In this document: piece after piece, positions 8,320 through 16,288 of the stretch
Position numbering within the stretch: position 1 is the stretch's first letter
Layout of the letters: each line of letters starts with the position of its first letter
Assembly: GCA_030843315.1 (NCBI GenBank)
Contig: JAUUPT010000078.1
Coordinates: forward strand, 1 to 16,425
Source: Bacteroidaceae bacterium
GTDB taxonomy: Bacteria; Bacteroidota; Bacteroidia; Bacteroidales; Bacteroidaceae
Length of the DNA: 16,425 nucleotides
Direction of reading: 5' to 3'
Program-made: the position numbers and the translations under genes
Notes under the pieces: generated by a model
The model's database searches: none
What the model was told of the DNA's origin: nothing
What the model saw: only the letters and a program-made list of their open reading frames with translations

Positions 8320-10251
8320 ATGAAAAATATAAAATATTATTTGATAATAGGTCTTTCGGCTGTATTTACGTCATGTACGGGCTTGCTGGACATTGAACCT
8401 AATAATAAGTTGACTCCTAATGAATTGTTCAACAATCCTAATGGAGCAAAAGCCTTTATGGCAACTATCTATCGCGACTTGCCCATCGAGGACTATATGT
8501 TCATGCCGGGCACCAGCGGCGAAGGCGGTTTTAATAACCCGACGGGAAACATCGGTCTGCTGTGGTATGCCAATATCTGTGAAGAAGCCGTTCAAAGCCA
8601 GTGGGGTGAACAATCTCCGGGCTACGTTATCCGTGCAGATTACTTTAATCATGGATATGCAACGCTTCGTAACATCAACTTGCTGAAAAGCATCATCCCT
8701 ACACTGGATATCCGCGATAGCGAGAAGAAAGAATTGGAGGGAGAGGCTGCATTCATGACTGCCTACGTATATTTCTACCTGGCTGAGAAATTTGGCGGTG
8801 TTCCTCTAATTAAGGAATTGCAGGAGTATGATCCGGCTAACCCGGGTGCTCTGGTCGTTCCGCGCAGCACAGAGTTCGATACATGGGATTATGTAATGCA
8901 GCAATGCGATCTTGCCGCAGCACAACTTCCGGCAGATCGTTCGGACAGACGGGCAACTAAATGGGCGGCGTTGGCTTTGAAATCACGTGCAGCTCTGTAT
9001 GCCGCTTCCATTGCAAAGTTTGGCGAACTGGCACCGATGGAAGGAGAGGCTGTGACGAAGGGGCTTGCCGGAATGAAGCCCAGTGACGCAGCTCACTTCT
9101 ATCAGCATTGTATTGATGCCTCCTGGGCCATCATGACCGAATCGAACCACAAACTGTATAAGCCCAATCCCGCTAACCCGAAAGAAGCGGAAGAGAACTA
9201 TCGCAGTATCTTCATTAACCCGAATCAGGCGGATGGAGAAGCTATCTTTATTAAAGGTATTGTGAAAGAGGGCTCTGATTTTGCCAGCAGTCTGAACTAC
9301 TTTATTGAACCTTATCAGACACAGGGCCAAGGCAAAATGTCTCCTGCCCTTAATCTGGTAGATGCTTACGAGGATTATACCGACCTTCCGGGTGTCCGCT
9401 CGGATGCTAAAGTAAGAACGCGCATCAACGACAACTTCTCCAATGCCGGTTTTGATAATGGCTATAATGACTACATCAAAGTGAACAAAGATACTCCTTA
9501 TGACTTGTTCAACGGAGTTGCCTATGGTGATGAGAAGAAAGCGAAAGATGCCCGCTTATGGGCTTCTATCATCCTTCCCGGTACGGAATGGAAAGGTACT
9601 AAGATTGTGATGCAAGGTGGTGTGATTGAACCGGACGGAACAGAATTGTATCGTGTGCCGACCACAGTAACCGGAAAGGACGGGAATACTTACTACTCCC
9701 TGGGAGGTGAGAAACATCAGGTTTCAGGTTTCTGGCCGGGCGACGGTACTCATTCTATGTCGGGCTTCCTGATGAGGAAGATGATTAGCGAAAGTATGCC
9801 TGCACAATATCATAAAACCACGTTGGACTACATCGTATTCCGCTATGCAGAAGTTCTGCTGAACTATGCAGAAGCTGTTGCCGAAAGCGGATTGGGAGAT
9901 AGGGCAGCAGCCGCTAAAGCATTGAATGATGTTCGTAAGAGAGCCGCGCATACGAACGAAATTGACTTGACGAGAGAGAACGTGAGAAACGAACGCTTCG
10001 TGGAACTTGCTTTCGAGAATATCCGTATATGGGATTTGCGTCGTTGGAGAGTGCTGCACACAAAAATGAACAATTTCTCTCATGACATCCTGGTTCCGAT
10101 GCTGGACTTGCGCGATAATGACCCTTCTATGATCTTTGTGCGTAAAACCACTATGGGAGCAAGCTTGAACGGTCCTAATAATTATTCTATCTCCGAATAT
10201 TACGAAGATGTGCCGCGCAATGCAATTAATCAAATGATTCAGAACCCTTAA
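8320..10251 (+). CDS. susD-like: SusD/RagB-family surface glycan-binding lipoprotein
   Basis: 643 aa from ATG 8320; a TTG two codons upstream (8314) is in frame but unlikely. Signal peptide with lipobox ending in Cys19 (FTSC). After it, LLDIEPNN and the TPR-like helical scaffold are typical of SusD. The C-terminal part has the strong family signature YAEVLLNYAEA followed by ALNDVRKRA and the ERFVEL...RIWDLRRW stretch (about residues 510-585). It sits on the cell surface as a lid on SusC and binds the target glycan. The gap to susC is 18 bp and to the DUF3823 gene 21 bp, so the three are co-transcribed. At 643 aa it is longer than the starch SusD, within the range of the family. Confidence 0.96.
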   Translation: MKNIKYYLIIGLSAVFTSCTGLLDIEPNNKLTPNELFNNPNGAKAFMATIYRDLPIEDYMFMPGTSGEGGFNNPTGNIGLLWYANICEEAVQSQWGEQSPGYVIRADYFNHGYATLRNINLLKSIIPTLDIRDSEKKELEGEAAFMTAYVYFYLAEKFGGVPLIKELQEYDPANPGALVVPRSTEFDTWDYVMQQCDLAAAQLPADRSDRRATKWAALALKSRAALYAASIAKFGELAPMEGEAVTKGLAGMKPSDAAHFYQHCIDASWAIMTESNHKLYKPNPANPKEAEENYRSIFINPNQADGEAIFIKGIVKEGSDFASSLNYFIEPYQTQGQGKMSPALNLVDAYEDYTDLPGVRSDAKVRTRINDNFSNAGFDNGYNDYIKVNKDTPYDLFNGVAYGDEKKAKDARLWASIILPGTEWKGTKIVMQGGVIEPDGTELYRVPTTVTGKDGNTYYSLGGEKHQVSGFWPGDGTHSMSGFLMRKMISESMPAQYHKTTLDYIVFRYAEVLLNYAEAVAESGLGDRAAAAKALNDVRKRAAHTNEIDLTRENVRNERFVELAFENIRIWDLRRWRVLHTKMNNFSHDILVPMLDLRDNDPSMIFVRKTTMGASLNGPNNYSISEYYEDVPRNAINQMIQNP

Positions 10252-10272
10252 CCTTTTTAATTAGTACAGAAT

Positions 10273-11019
10273 ATGGGAAAGATAAAATACATAATAGCCG
10301 GAATCGGTGCAGCATTCATAATGGGAAGCTGCGAACTTGATAATTTTGATGGCCCGGATGCACAAGTCTATGGTGCGGTTATCGATGCGGAAACAGATGA
10401 ACTGATTCAGCAGGAAATCGGTACGAGCGGCGATGCAGCCACTGTGCAGGTCATAGAGTATGGTTATGCCATTCGCAAAGTGCAGCAATGGAAGCTGATG
10501 GTGAGCGGAGAGTACAGAAACAACTTGGTTTTCTCCGGTACGTATGATGTCATTATGAATAACGGAAACTTCGTGAAACTGGATACGATTAAAGGATATC
10601 GGTTCCACAAAGGAGAGAACAAACTCGACTTCAGAGTGATTCCGAACATCCGTATCAAAGAGGCAGTTGTGAAGAAAGAGAATGATGCTATTGTAGCCAC
10701 CTTCAAATTGCAATATGGACACCAGGTAGGTAAAGCCGAGAAGGTTGCTCTGTTTGCCCAGTCGGACAAGAATCCATCCAACTCTTTCAACCTGGCACGC
10801 ATAGAGACTAATGTCGAAGGAGATGATATCAACTTTGAGAACAATAGCCGGAACGCCAATAAAGTATTTACCTTGACTCTGGACTTGAACTCTGATGAAG
10901 GCAAGAAGCTGAAAGCCGGACAGAAGTACTTCTTCCGTATCGGTGCTTTGCCGAAAGACTTGGGTGAAGGTATACAAGCCAAGTATAACTACTCTTCGGT
11001 ATTCGAAGTACAGTTATAG
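10273..11019 (+). CDS. DUF3823-family lipoprotein, probable SusE-position surface glycan-binding protein
   Basis: 248 aa. Signal peptide with lipobox MGSC, Cys20, followed by the acidic ELDNFDGPD, like the surface-export signal of Bacteroides lipoproteins. The opening after the Cys (NFDGPDAQVYGAVIDAETDE) is the typical start of DUF3823: an N-terminal carboxypeptidase-regulatory-like beta sandwich (about 28-120) and a C-terminal Ig/Fn3-like domain (about 122-245, ending YNYSSVFEVQL). Members are found right after susD in many PULs. The expected role is binding the glycan at the surface beside SusCD; no catalytic residues are expected. The family call rests on motif recall. Last gene before a strong terminator. 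Confidence 0.8.
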   Translation: MGKIKYIIAGIGAAFIMGSCELDNFDGPDAQVYGAVIDAETDELIQQEIGTSGDAATVQVIEYGYAIRKVQQWKLMVSGEYRNNLVFSGTYDVIMNNGNFVKLDTIKGYRFHKGENKLDFRVIPNIRIKEAVVKKENDAIVATFKLQYGHQVGKAEKVALFAQSDKNPSNSFNLARIETNVEGDDINFENNSRNANKVFTLTLDLNSDEGKKLKAGQKYFFRIGALPKDLGEGIQAKYNYSSVFEVQL

Positions 11020-11062
11020 TTCATAAATCGGATAACATTTTCAATAGGAGTTTTTTCAAAGC

Positions 11063-11101
11063 GTCTCTTCTCTCCCTTGTAGAGGGAAGAGACCTTTTTT
11101 T
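11063..11101 (+). terminator. Terminator after the DUF3823 gene, inside the PUL
   Basis: GTCTCTTC (11063-11070) pairs with GAAGAGAC (11086-11093), with three further possible inner pairs, and seven T follow at 11095-11101. The start codon of the next gene is only 13 bp past the T-run, leaving no room for a promoter between them. It probably lowers, rather than stops, expression of the two enzyme genes downstream. Confidence 0.85.
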
Positions 11102-11114
11102 ATCAATTTAGACT

Positions 11115-12914
11115 ATGAAATTTATTATATGTTTCTTGCTGCTCCTCGGCGGATTGAAAGCAACGGGCAGCGTACCCGTCGATTCTTTGGAATTCTCGGA
11201 GACTGCTGAGGTTATTTCGGATAAAGAGAAATATTATATGCCCGAGATGCAGAACAAACCCGAGAGGTATTGGGCTTGTACAGGGGTGATCTCTGTGAAT
11301 ACCCGTAACAGTGTGAACGAAGCAGACAAAATGCGTGGTTTACAATATCATTTGCTGTGCCAGTCTTTGGCTGGTTTGGCCAATCGTGCCGTAGAAGAAG
11401 GCAAAAGTAAGATAGCTGTTTGGCTGTACGATCATGGCAGGAAAGAGTCTTATGAACTTTCCGAACAAGCACTGGAGGGTATGGGAATTCATAAACAAGG
11501 TATGCAGAACGGACTTGAACTGGCTTGCAACAACTACGCTCCATCCAATGGTATAGCTGTCCAATTGAAAAACTTGTTCGATGGCTATGTGCTGACTGAC
11601 GTGAAGAACAATCCGGAGAGTGCCGTTGTGGCTGCTGTAGCTTCCCATGTTTATAATGCCATTATTGTAGATGTGCGCGATAGGGATTACTATGAAGCCG
11701 CAGGCTATACTATGAAATACGATGCTACGGCAAAAAGTACGGCCGATGCTTGGGCGGAGTTTAAGGACAAGTGCAGCAACGAAGCACTGGTCATCATGCC
11801 CGCCTTGACGGGAGAACTGCGCGAGTTTGCCATTAAGAATCGTCTGTTTGTCCTCAATCTGAATAAAAGTCCCCAATCTGCTGTTCGGGGCAAGAACACC
11901 CAACTGCTGAAGGAGATACTGGCATGGCTGAAGCCCAATGCACCTGTATTCGGCTGGGAGCAGAATGTGGGCGAAGATGAGTTTGTGGGCCCTGTATCCG
12001 AGAGTGGACATCCTATGGTGCCTTGCGATTGGAGCTATAACCACTCCCTTACTTCTTTACTCTATACGGAACGGCAGGAATCGGCTTTGGCAAAAGTCAT
12101 CGATCCCCGGTCCTTGAACTTCAGCGAGAAGAAGAACTATGTTTCCTTCTTTCTTTCCGATGGCGACAACATACAGTGGATGATGCAGAACTTTGCTTCC
12201 GATTATTATAATGTGCCCGAAGCAGACGAAGTCAGCATGACCTACGGGATTCCAGTGTCTACACTTGCCATGATGGCTCCTGCCTGGCTGAAGTCCTTGA
12301 TGAACCGACAGCCCCGGAACTGCTCTGTAATGGAGACGCTGGGAGGCGGCTACTATTATGTAGATACATATAGCCGCAACGGGCATCGCAAAGAAAACCT
12401 GAATGTGGCAGCCGAACGTCTGGCAGCCCATATGCGCCAGCATCGTATCAAGCTGCTGGGAGTGATAGCTATGGATGTAAAGTCGGATGCAGCCAAGGAG
12501 GCTTTCCAGGCTTATGCAGATGCCAACGACCAGTTGGAAGGCATCATCGCTTTGCAATATTCCCCCTACGCCGGAGGTGAAGGCGAAGTGTTTTGGGTGA
12601 CGAATAAGGCAGGGTATGACATTCCCGTCATCACTACGAAGTACTCCATTTGGGACAGAGTACACGAGCGTGAAGGGCTTCCGGAAGTCATTGCCTCCAA
12701 ACTGAAGGCCGGAGCGCAGGAAGAAAGCTTCTCAGCAGTGTGTGTACATGCCTGGAGTCATTTCAGAGGAATAAAAGGAGCCGGTGCCGCCAAGATGTGT
12801 GCCGATCTGCTCGATGAGCGCTTTCGGGTGGTGAATATGCAGGAGCTGGTGTGGCGCTTGCGTATGAGTCAGCGCCCCGAACAGACACAAGAGTATTTAA
12901 ATAAAGCCTATTAA
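11115..12914 (+). CDS. GxGYxYP-family putative glycoside hydrolase, secreted
   Basis: 599 aa. The N-terminus MKFIICFLLLLGGLKATGS is a type I signal peptide without lipobox, so it is probably periplasmic. The N-terminal half (to about 330) matches the usual two-part build of the family; the C-terminal half holds FFLSDGDNIQW (Asp349 and Asp351 are candidate active-site acids) and the name-giving motif at residues 410-416, here GGGYYYV: G-x-G-Y-x-Y is kept but the final Pro is Val. A later VHAWSHFRGI is a further conserved-looking block. To my knowledge the family has no firmly established substrate; it is called a hydrolase from its PUL context and fold. ATG 11115 lies just after a terminator T-run. 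GH92 follows 56 bp downstream with no visible terminator between, so the two are probably co-transcribed. Confidence 0.8.
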   Translation: MKFIICFLLLLGGLKATGSVPVDSLEFSETAEVISDKEKYYMPEMQNKPERYWACTGVISVNTRNSVNEADKMRGLQYHLLCQSLAGLANRAVEEGKSKIAVWLYDHGRKESYELSEQALEGMGIHKQGMQNGLELACNNYAPSNGIAVQLKNLFDGYVLTDVKNNPESAVVAAVASHVYNAIIVDVRDRDYYEAAGYTMKYDATAKSTADAWAEFKDKCSNEALVIMPALTGELREFAIKNRLFVLNLNKSPQSAVRGKNTQLLKEILAWLKPNAPVFGWEQNVGEDEFVGPVSESGHPMVPCDWSYNHSLTSLLYTERQESALAKVIDPRSLNFSEKKNYVSFFLSDGDNIQWMMQNFASDYYNVPEADEVSMTYGIPVSTLAMMAPAWLKSLMNRQPRNCSVMETLGGGYYYVDTYSRNGHRKENLNVAAERLAAHMRQHRIKLLGVIAMDVKSDAAKEAFQAYADANDQLEGIIALQYSPYAGGEGEVFWVTNKAGYDIPVITTKYSIWDRVHEREGLPEVIASKLKAGAQEESFSAVCVHAWSHFRGIKGAGAAKMCADLLDERFRVVNMQELVWRLRMSQRPEQTQEYLNKAY

Positions 12915-12970
12915 GGAGAATACTCCGATAACAACCTCATTTATTATCATGAAATATTAAACTAATTCTT

Positions 12971-15205
12971 ATGAGAAGATTAATTTGCTTCATTACAACC
13001 TGCCTTCTGCTTGCTTCGTGCGGGCAGAAGACACGCGACTCGCAGACTTCCTTGACGTCTTTGGTGAATCCGCTTATGGGGACTGCTTCCACTTTTCAGT
13101 TTTCACATGGCAATACTTATCCTGCAGTGGCTGTGCCGTGGGGAATGAACTTCTGGAGTCCGCAGACGGGCGAGAACGGAAGTGGCTGGATGTATATGTA
13201 TACCGACAGCCTGATAAGAGGTTTCCGGCAGACACACCAGCCCAGTCCCTGGATCAACGATTACGGCACATTCTCCATCATGCCGTTGCTGGGGGAGTTG
13301 AAGCTGGATAACAAAGAGCGCGGCGTCAGCTTCAGGCACGAAAACGAGCTTGCGGCGCCGGATTGCTATCGGGTACAGTTCGACAACGGTGTAAGTACGG
13401 CCTTGGCGGCTACCTCGCGCGGTGCAGTATTCGAAGTGACTTATCCTTCGGAAGAGGGACAATACATCGTTGTCGATGCTTACCAGCATGGTGGTAACGT
13501 AGTCGTAGACAAAGAACAGAACCGCATCTACGGCACAACACGCTACAACAACGGTGGAGTGCCCGATAACTTCGGCAACTACTTCCTTGTCGAGTTCGAC
13601 AAACCCATCGTAGAAGCCGGAACGGACGACAATGCCTGTGCCTATGTGCGCTTTCAGATCAAGGCAGGCGAGAAACTGACCATCCGCACCGCTTCCTCTT
13701 TCATCAGTCATGAACAGGCAAGCCTGAACTTCAGCCGCGAGGTAGAAGGGCGCTCGCTGGACGTGGTTGCAGCAGATGCCCGCAAGACATGGAACGAGCA
13801 AATGGGACGCATCCGGGTAGAAGGCGGAACGGAAGAACAACAAAGAACCTTCTACTCATGCCTTTATCGTACACTGCTCTTCCCGCGCGAATTCTATGAG
13901 TTCGACAAGGCGGGAGATCCCGTCTATTACAGCCCCTACGACGGACAACTCCACCGTGGATATATGTATACCGACAATGGCTTCTGGGATACCTTCCGTG
14001 CTGTGCATCCTTTGTTCACCCTGGTATATCCCGAAGTGAGCGGACGCATCATGCAGTCCATCGTCAATGCATATAACGAAAGCGGCTTCATGCCCGAGTG
14101 GGCAAGTCCGGGGCATCGCGGCTGCATGATTGGCAACAATTCTATCTCCCTGCTGACTGATGCCTGGATGAAAGGTATACGTACCTTCGACAAGGACAAA
14201 GCGCTGGAAGCTATGCTGCACCAAACCCAGGCGCGCGACAAGGACATAGCCTCTGTGGGCCGCGACGGATACGCCGAATACGACCGCCTGGGCTATGTGC
14301 CCTATCCCGAAGTGCCCGAAGCCACTGCCAAGACACTGGAATATGCCTATGCTGACTGGTGCCTGGCCCGCTTTGCCGAGCAGACGGGTAATCAAGAAGT
14401 AGCCGACACCTATTATAAGAAAGCGCAGAATTACCGCAACCTCTATTACCCGGAGAAAGGCTTTATGTGGGCAAAGGATGCGCAGGGCAAGTGGCGCGAC
14501 CGTTTTGATGCAACCGAGTGGGGAGGCCCCTTCACCGAAGGATGTTCCTGGCACTGGACTTGGAGCGTATTCCACGACCCGGAAGGCTTGTCTTCCCTGT
14601 TGGGAGGGCACGAGCAGATGGCGGAACGGCTCGATTCTATGTTCGCAGCCCCCAATACCTTCAATTATGGCACGTATGGTTTCGTCATTCATGAGATAGC
14701 CGAGATGGTTGCTCTGAACATGGGGCAATATGCTCACGGTAATCAGCCTGTGCAACACGCCATCTACCTATATAATTATGTAGGCCAGCCCTGGAAAGCG
14801 CAATTCCACACCCGCAACATACTGAACAAACTCTATAACCCGGGCCCCGAAGGTTACTGTGGCGATGAAGACAATGGTCAGACTTCTGCCTGGTATGTGT
14901 TTACGGCACTCGGTTTCTATCCCGTATGTCCCGGCGCTTCGGAATACGTACTGGGCAGCCCGCTATTCTCAAAGGCTACTCTCAGCCTTCCCGGCGGAAA
15001 GACGTTTGTTGTCAATGCAACGGGAGCATCGGATGAGGCTTGCTATATCCGCTCCGCTACCTTGAAGGGCAAGGCTTTCACCCGAAACTATCTGAAGCAT
15101 GAGGATCTGTTGCAAGGCGGCGAGCTTCGCCTGCTGATGGACAGCGTGCCTAACAAAGAACGGGGAATAAATCGGGAAGACTTCCCATACTCGTACAGCA
15201 AATAG
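12971..15205 (+). CDS. GH92-family alpha-mannosidase, lipoprotein
   Basis: 744 aa, the usual GH92 size. Signal peptide with lipobox LASC, Cys17, not followed by acidic residues. GH92 landmarks: SHGNTYPAVAVPWGMNFWSP and RGFRQTHQPSPW in the N-terminal beta-sandwich domain; then the (alpha/alpha)6 domain with TEGCSWHWTW (Glu523, catalytic acid), IHEIAEM (His574-Glu575), YLYNYVGQPWKAQ, and GYCGDEDNGQTSAWYVF (Asp632, Asp634, catalytic base). The spacing Glu523 to Asp634 (111) and to His574-Glu575 (51/52) equals what I recall for Glu533, Asp644 and His584-Glu585 of the alpha-1,2-mannosidase BT3990. GH92 enzymes are Ca2+-dependent and inverting. Likely role: removing terminal alpha-mannose from the imported or surface-bound glycan. 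The linkage call (alpha-1,2) is inference. Last gene of the PUL in the window; its codons are clearly more GC-rich than those of the regulator. Confidence 0.93.
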   Translation: MRRLICFITTCLLLASCGQKTRDSQTSLTSLVNPLMGTASTFQFSHGNTYPAVAVPWGMNFWSPQTGENGSGWMYMYTDSLIRGFRQTHQPSPWINDYGTFSIMPLLGELKLDNKERGVSFRHENELAAPDCYRVQFDNGVSTALAATSRGAVFEVTYPSEEGQYIVVDAYQHGGNVVVDKEQNRIYGTTRYNNGGVPDNFGNYFLVEFDKPIVEAGTDDNACAYVRFQIKAGEKLTIRTASSFISHEQASLNFSREVEGRSLDVVAADARKTWNEQMGRIRVEGGTEEQQRTFYSCLYRTLLFPREFYEFDKAGDPVYYSPYDGQLHRGYMYTDNGFWDTFRAVHPLFTLVYPEVSGRIMQSIVNAYNESGFMPEWASPGHRGCMIGNNSISLLTDAWMKGIRTFDKDKALEAMLHQTQARDKDIASVGRDGYAEYDRLGYVPYPEVPEATAKTLEYAYADWCLARFAEQTGNQEVADTYYKKAQNYRNLYYPEKGFMWAKDAQGKWRDRFDATEWGGPFTEGCSWHWTWSVFHDPEGLSSLLGGHEQMAERLDSMFAAPNTFNYGTYGFVIHEIAEMVALNMGQYAHGNQPVQHAIYLYNYVGQPWKAQFHTRNILNKLYNPGPEGYCGDEDNGQTSAWYVFTALGFYPVCPGASEYVLGSPLFSKATLSLPGGKTFVVNATGASDEACYIRSATLKGKAFTRNYLKHEDLLQGGELRLLMDSVPNKERGINREDFPYSYSK

Positions 15206-15212
15206 TCCTTAC

Positions 15213-15242
15213 CCTGCGGGGAGACTTCCTTTATTCCGCAGG
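15213..15242. repeat. Inverted repeat just after GH92
   Basis: CCTGCGG (15213-15219) pairs with CCGCAGG (15236-15242) across a 16-base loop, starting 7 bp after the stop codon. No T-run follows directly. It may protect the 3' end of the mRNA or be part of the competing hairpins that follow. Confidence 0.5.
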
Positions 15243-15251
15243 AGTACTTTC

Positions 15252-15291
15252 TTTACTCCATAGTGTAAACGCAGTTACGCTATGGAGTAAA
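15252..15291. repeat. Long perfect inverted repeat between GH92 and the ABC operon
   Basis: TTTACTCCATAG (15252-15263) and CTATGGAGTAAA (15280-15291) are perfect 12-bp arms. Inside, a T-G wobble and GTAA/TTAC (15265-15268 with 15275-15278) extend the stem to 17 positions with a 6-nt loop. The T-rich tail after it is interrupted by G, C and A. It could be a two-way terminator or an mRNA-stabilising hairpin. Confidence 0.6.
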
Positions 15292-15306
15292 TGCGTTTAT
15301 ATTTTC

Positions 15307-15336
15307 TGAAGAATATCTTTTTTCTTCATTTTTTTT
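15307..15336 (+). terminator. Weak hairpin plus T8 tract, possible end of the PUL transcript
   Basis: TGAAGAA (15307-15313) pairs with TTCTTCA (15322-15328) over an 8-nt loop and runs straight into eight T (15329-15336). The stem is AT-rich and weak, but the layout is that of a rho-independent terminator, and a new promoter begins about 10 bp later. Confidence 0.4.
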
Positions 15337-15345
15337 GTTCGATCG

Positions 15346-15376
15346 CTTGTTTATATCAAAAGAATGTCTACATTTG
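15346..15376 (+). promoter_or_regulatory. Promoter of the ABC-transporter operon
   Basis: TACATTTG (15369-15376) is a perfect Bacteroides -7 box (TAnnTTTG). CTTG (15346-15349), one base off the -33 consensus TTTG, lies 19 bp upstream, the usual spacing. Predicted start of transcription is about 15383. The ABC genes therefore form a unit of their own, apart from the PUL. Confidence 0.7.
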
Positions 15377-15433
15377 CAGTGTACTATTGTACTAATACAC
15401 ATGAATAATAAGATATTTAAATCATCCAAGCGT

Positions 15434-16288
15434 ATGTTACAAGTAAAAAACATTTCATTTAGCTATCGTAGGGGCAAGAAAGAAGTCCTGAACGATTTCT
15501 CACTTTCGCTGGAAGGTGGCAGAGTATACGGGCTTCTGGGAAAGAATGGAGCCGGTAAATCCACACTGCTTTACCTGATGAGCGGTCTGCTCACTCCCAA
15601 GCATGGGAAAGTAATGTATCATGATACCGATGTACAGCGTCGGTTACCTATCACGTTGCAGGACATGTTCCTGGTTCCTGAAGAATTTGAATTGCCGGCC
15701 ATTTCCCTGATAAGCTATGTGGAACTGAACAGTAAGTTCTATCCCCGCTTCAGCAAGGAAGATATGGTGAAATACCTGCATTTCTTCGAGATGGATCTGG
15801 ACGCCGATCTGGGCGCTTTGTCTATGGGGCAGAAGAAGAAAGTATTCATGAGCTTTGCTCTCGCCACCAATACTTCATTGCTGCTGATGGACGAACCTAC
15901 CAATGGACTGGACATCCCGGGAAAGAGCCAGTTCCGCAAATTTATAGCCTCGGGCATGACGGATGACAAAACTATCGTCATCTCCACCCACCAGGTGCGC
16001 GACATCGACAAGGTGTTGGACCATGTACTTATAATGGACAATAGCCGCGTATTACTGGATGCATCTACTGCCGACATCTGCCGCCGGTTGCTTTTCGTTG
16101 AGAGCGATGACCGCGAGCTTGCCATGACGGCACTCTATACACTTCCGTCCGTGCAGGGCAACTTCCTGATGTTGCCCAACAAGGCGGACGAAGAATCGGA
16201 AATCAATCTCGAACTGCTGTTTGGTGCCACGCTTGCTGCGCCCGATGCGATAGCAGCTATGTTTCACTCTAAAACGAACGAACAATGA
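15434..16288 (+). CDS. ABC-transporter ATP-binding subunit
   Basis: 284 aa from ATG 15434 (MLQVKNISFSY, a standard start of ABC ATPases). ATG 15401 would add 11 residues but leave a leader of only about 18 nt; the frame runs further up to a TTG at 15335 that lies upstream of the promoter's -7 box and is rejected. Walker A is GKNGAGKST (36-44); the signature is LSMGQ (129-133) instead of LSGGQ; Walker B is LLLMDEPTNGLD with Asp153 and Glu154; the switch His is His186 (STHQ). All ATPase residues are present. The C-terminal about 70 residues are a poorly conserved extension. This resembles the ATPase of exporters of the CcmA/YtrB type, in which a separate gene gives the membrane part. That gene follows with an ATGA overlap, so the two are translationally coupled. 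The substrate cannot be told, and nothing links it to the glycan locus. Confidence 0.92.
   Translation: MLQVKNISFSYRRGKKEVLNDFSLSLEGGRVYGLLGKNGAGKSTLLYLMSGLLTPKHGKVMYHDTDVQRRLPITLQDMFLVPEEFELPAISLISYVELNSKFYPRFSKEDMVKYLHFFEMDLDADLGALSMGQKKKVFMSFALATNTSLLLMDEPTNGLDIPGKSQFRKFIASGMTDDKTIVISTHQVRDIDKVLDHVLIMDNSRVLLDASTADICRRLLFVESDDRELAMTALYTLPSVQGNFLMLPNKADEESEINLELLFGATLAAPDAIAAMFHSKTNEQ

Noticed and set aside
12915..12926. GGAG-AATA-CTCC inverted repeat after the GxGYxYP gene
   Set aside because: Only 4 bp with no T-run; too short to call a terminator or operator.
13856..14758. 300-codon open frame on the minus strand inside GH92
   Set aside because: It lies opposite a conserved, complete GH92 gene in GC-rich sequence; its product has no recognisable motif. 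It is a shadow frame, as are the other minus-strand frames (for example 10261-10977, 11340-12044, 13103-13843).
15252..15299. H-type pseudoknot between the loop ACGC (15269-15272) and GCGT (15293-15296)
   Set aside because: Only one base would have to span a 17-step stem, which is not sterically possible; alternative hairpins explain the complementarity better.
15335..15433. N-terminal extension of the ABC ATPase from TTG 15335
   Set aside because: It begins upstream of the -7 box and predicted transcription start (about 15383), and the family normally begins at the MLQVKN position.
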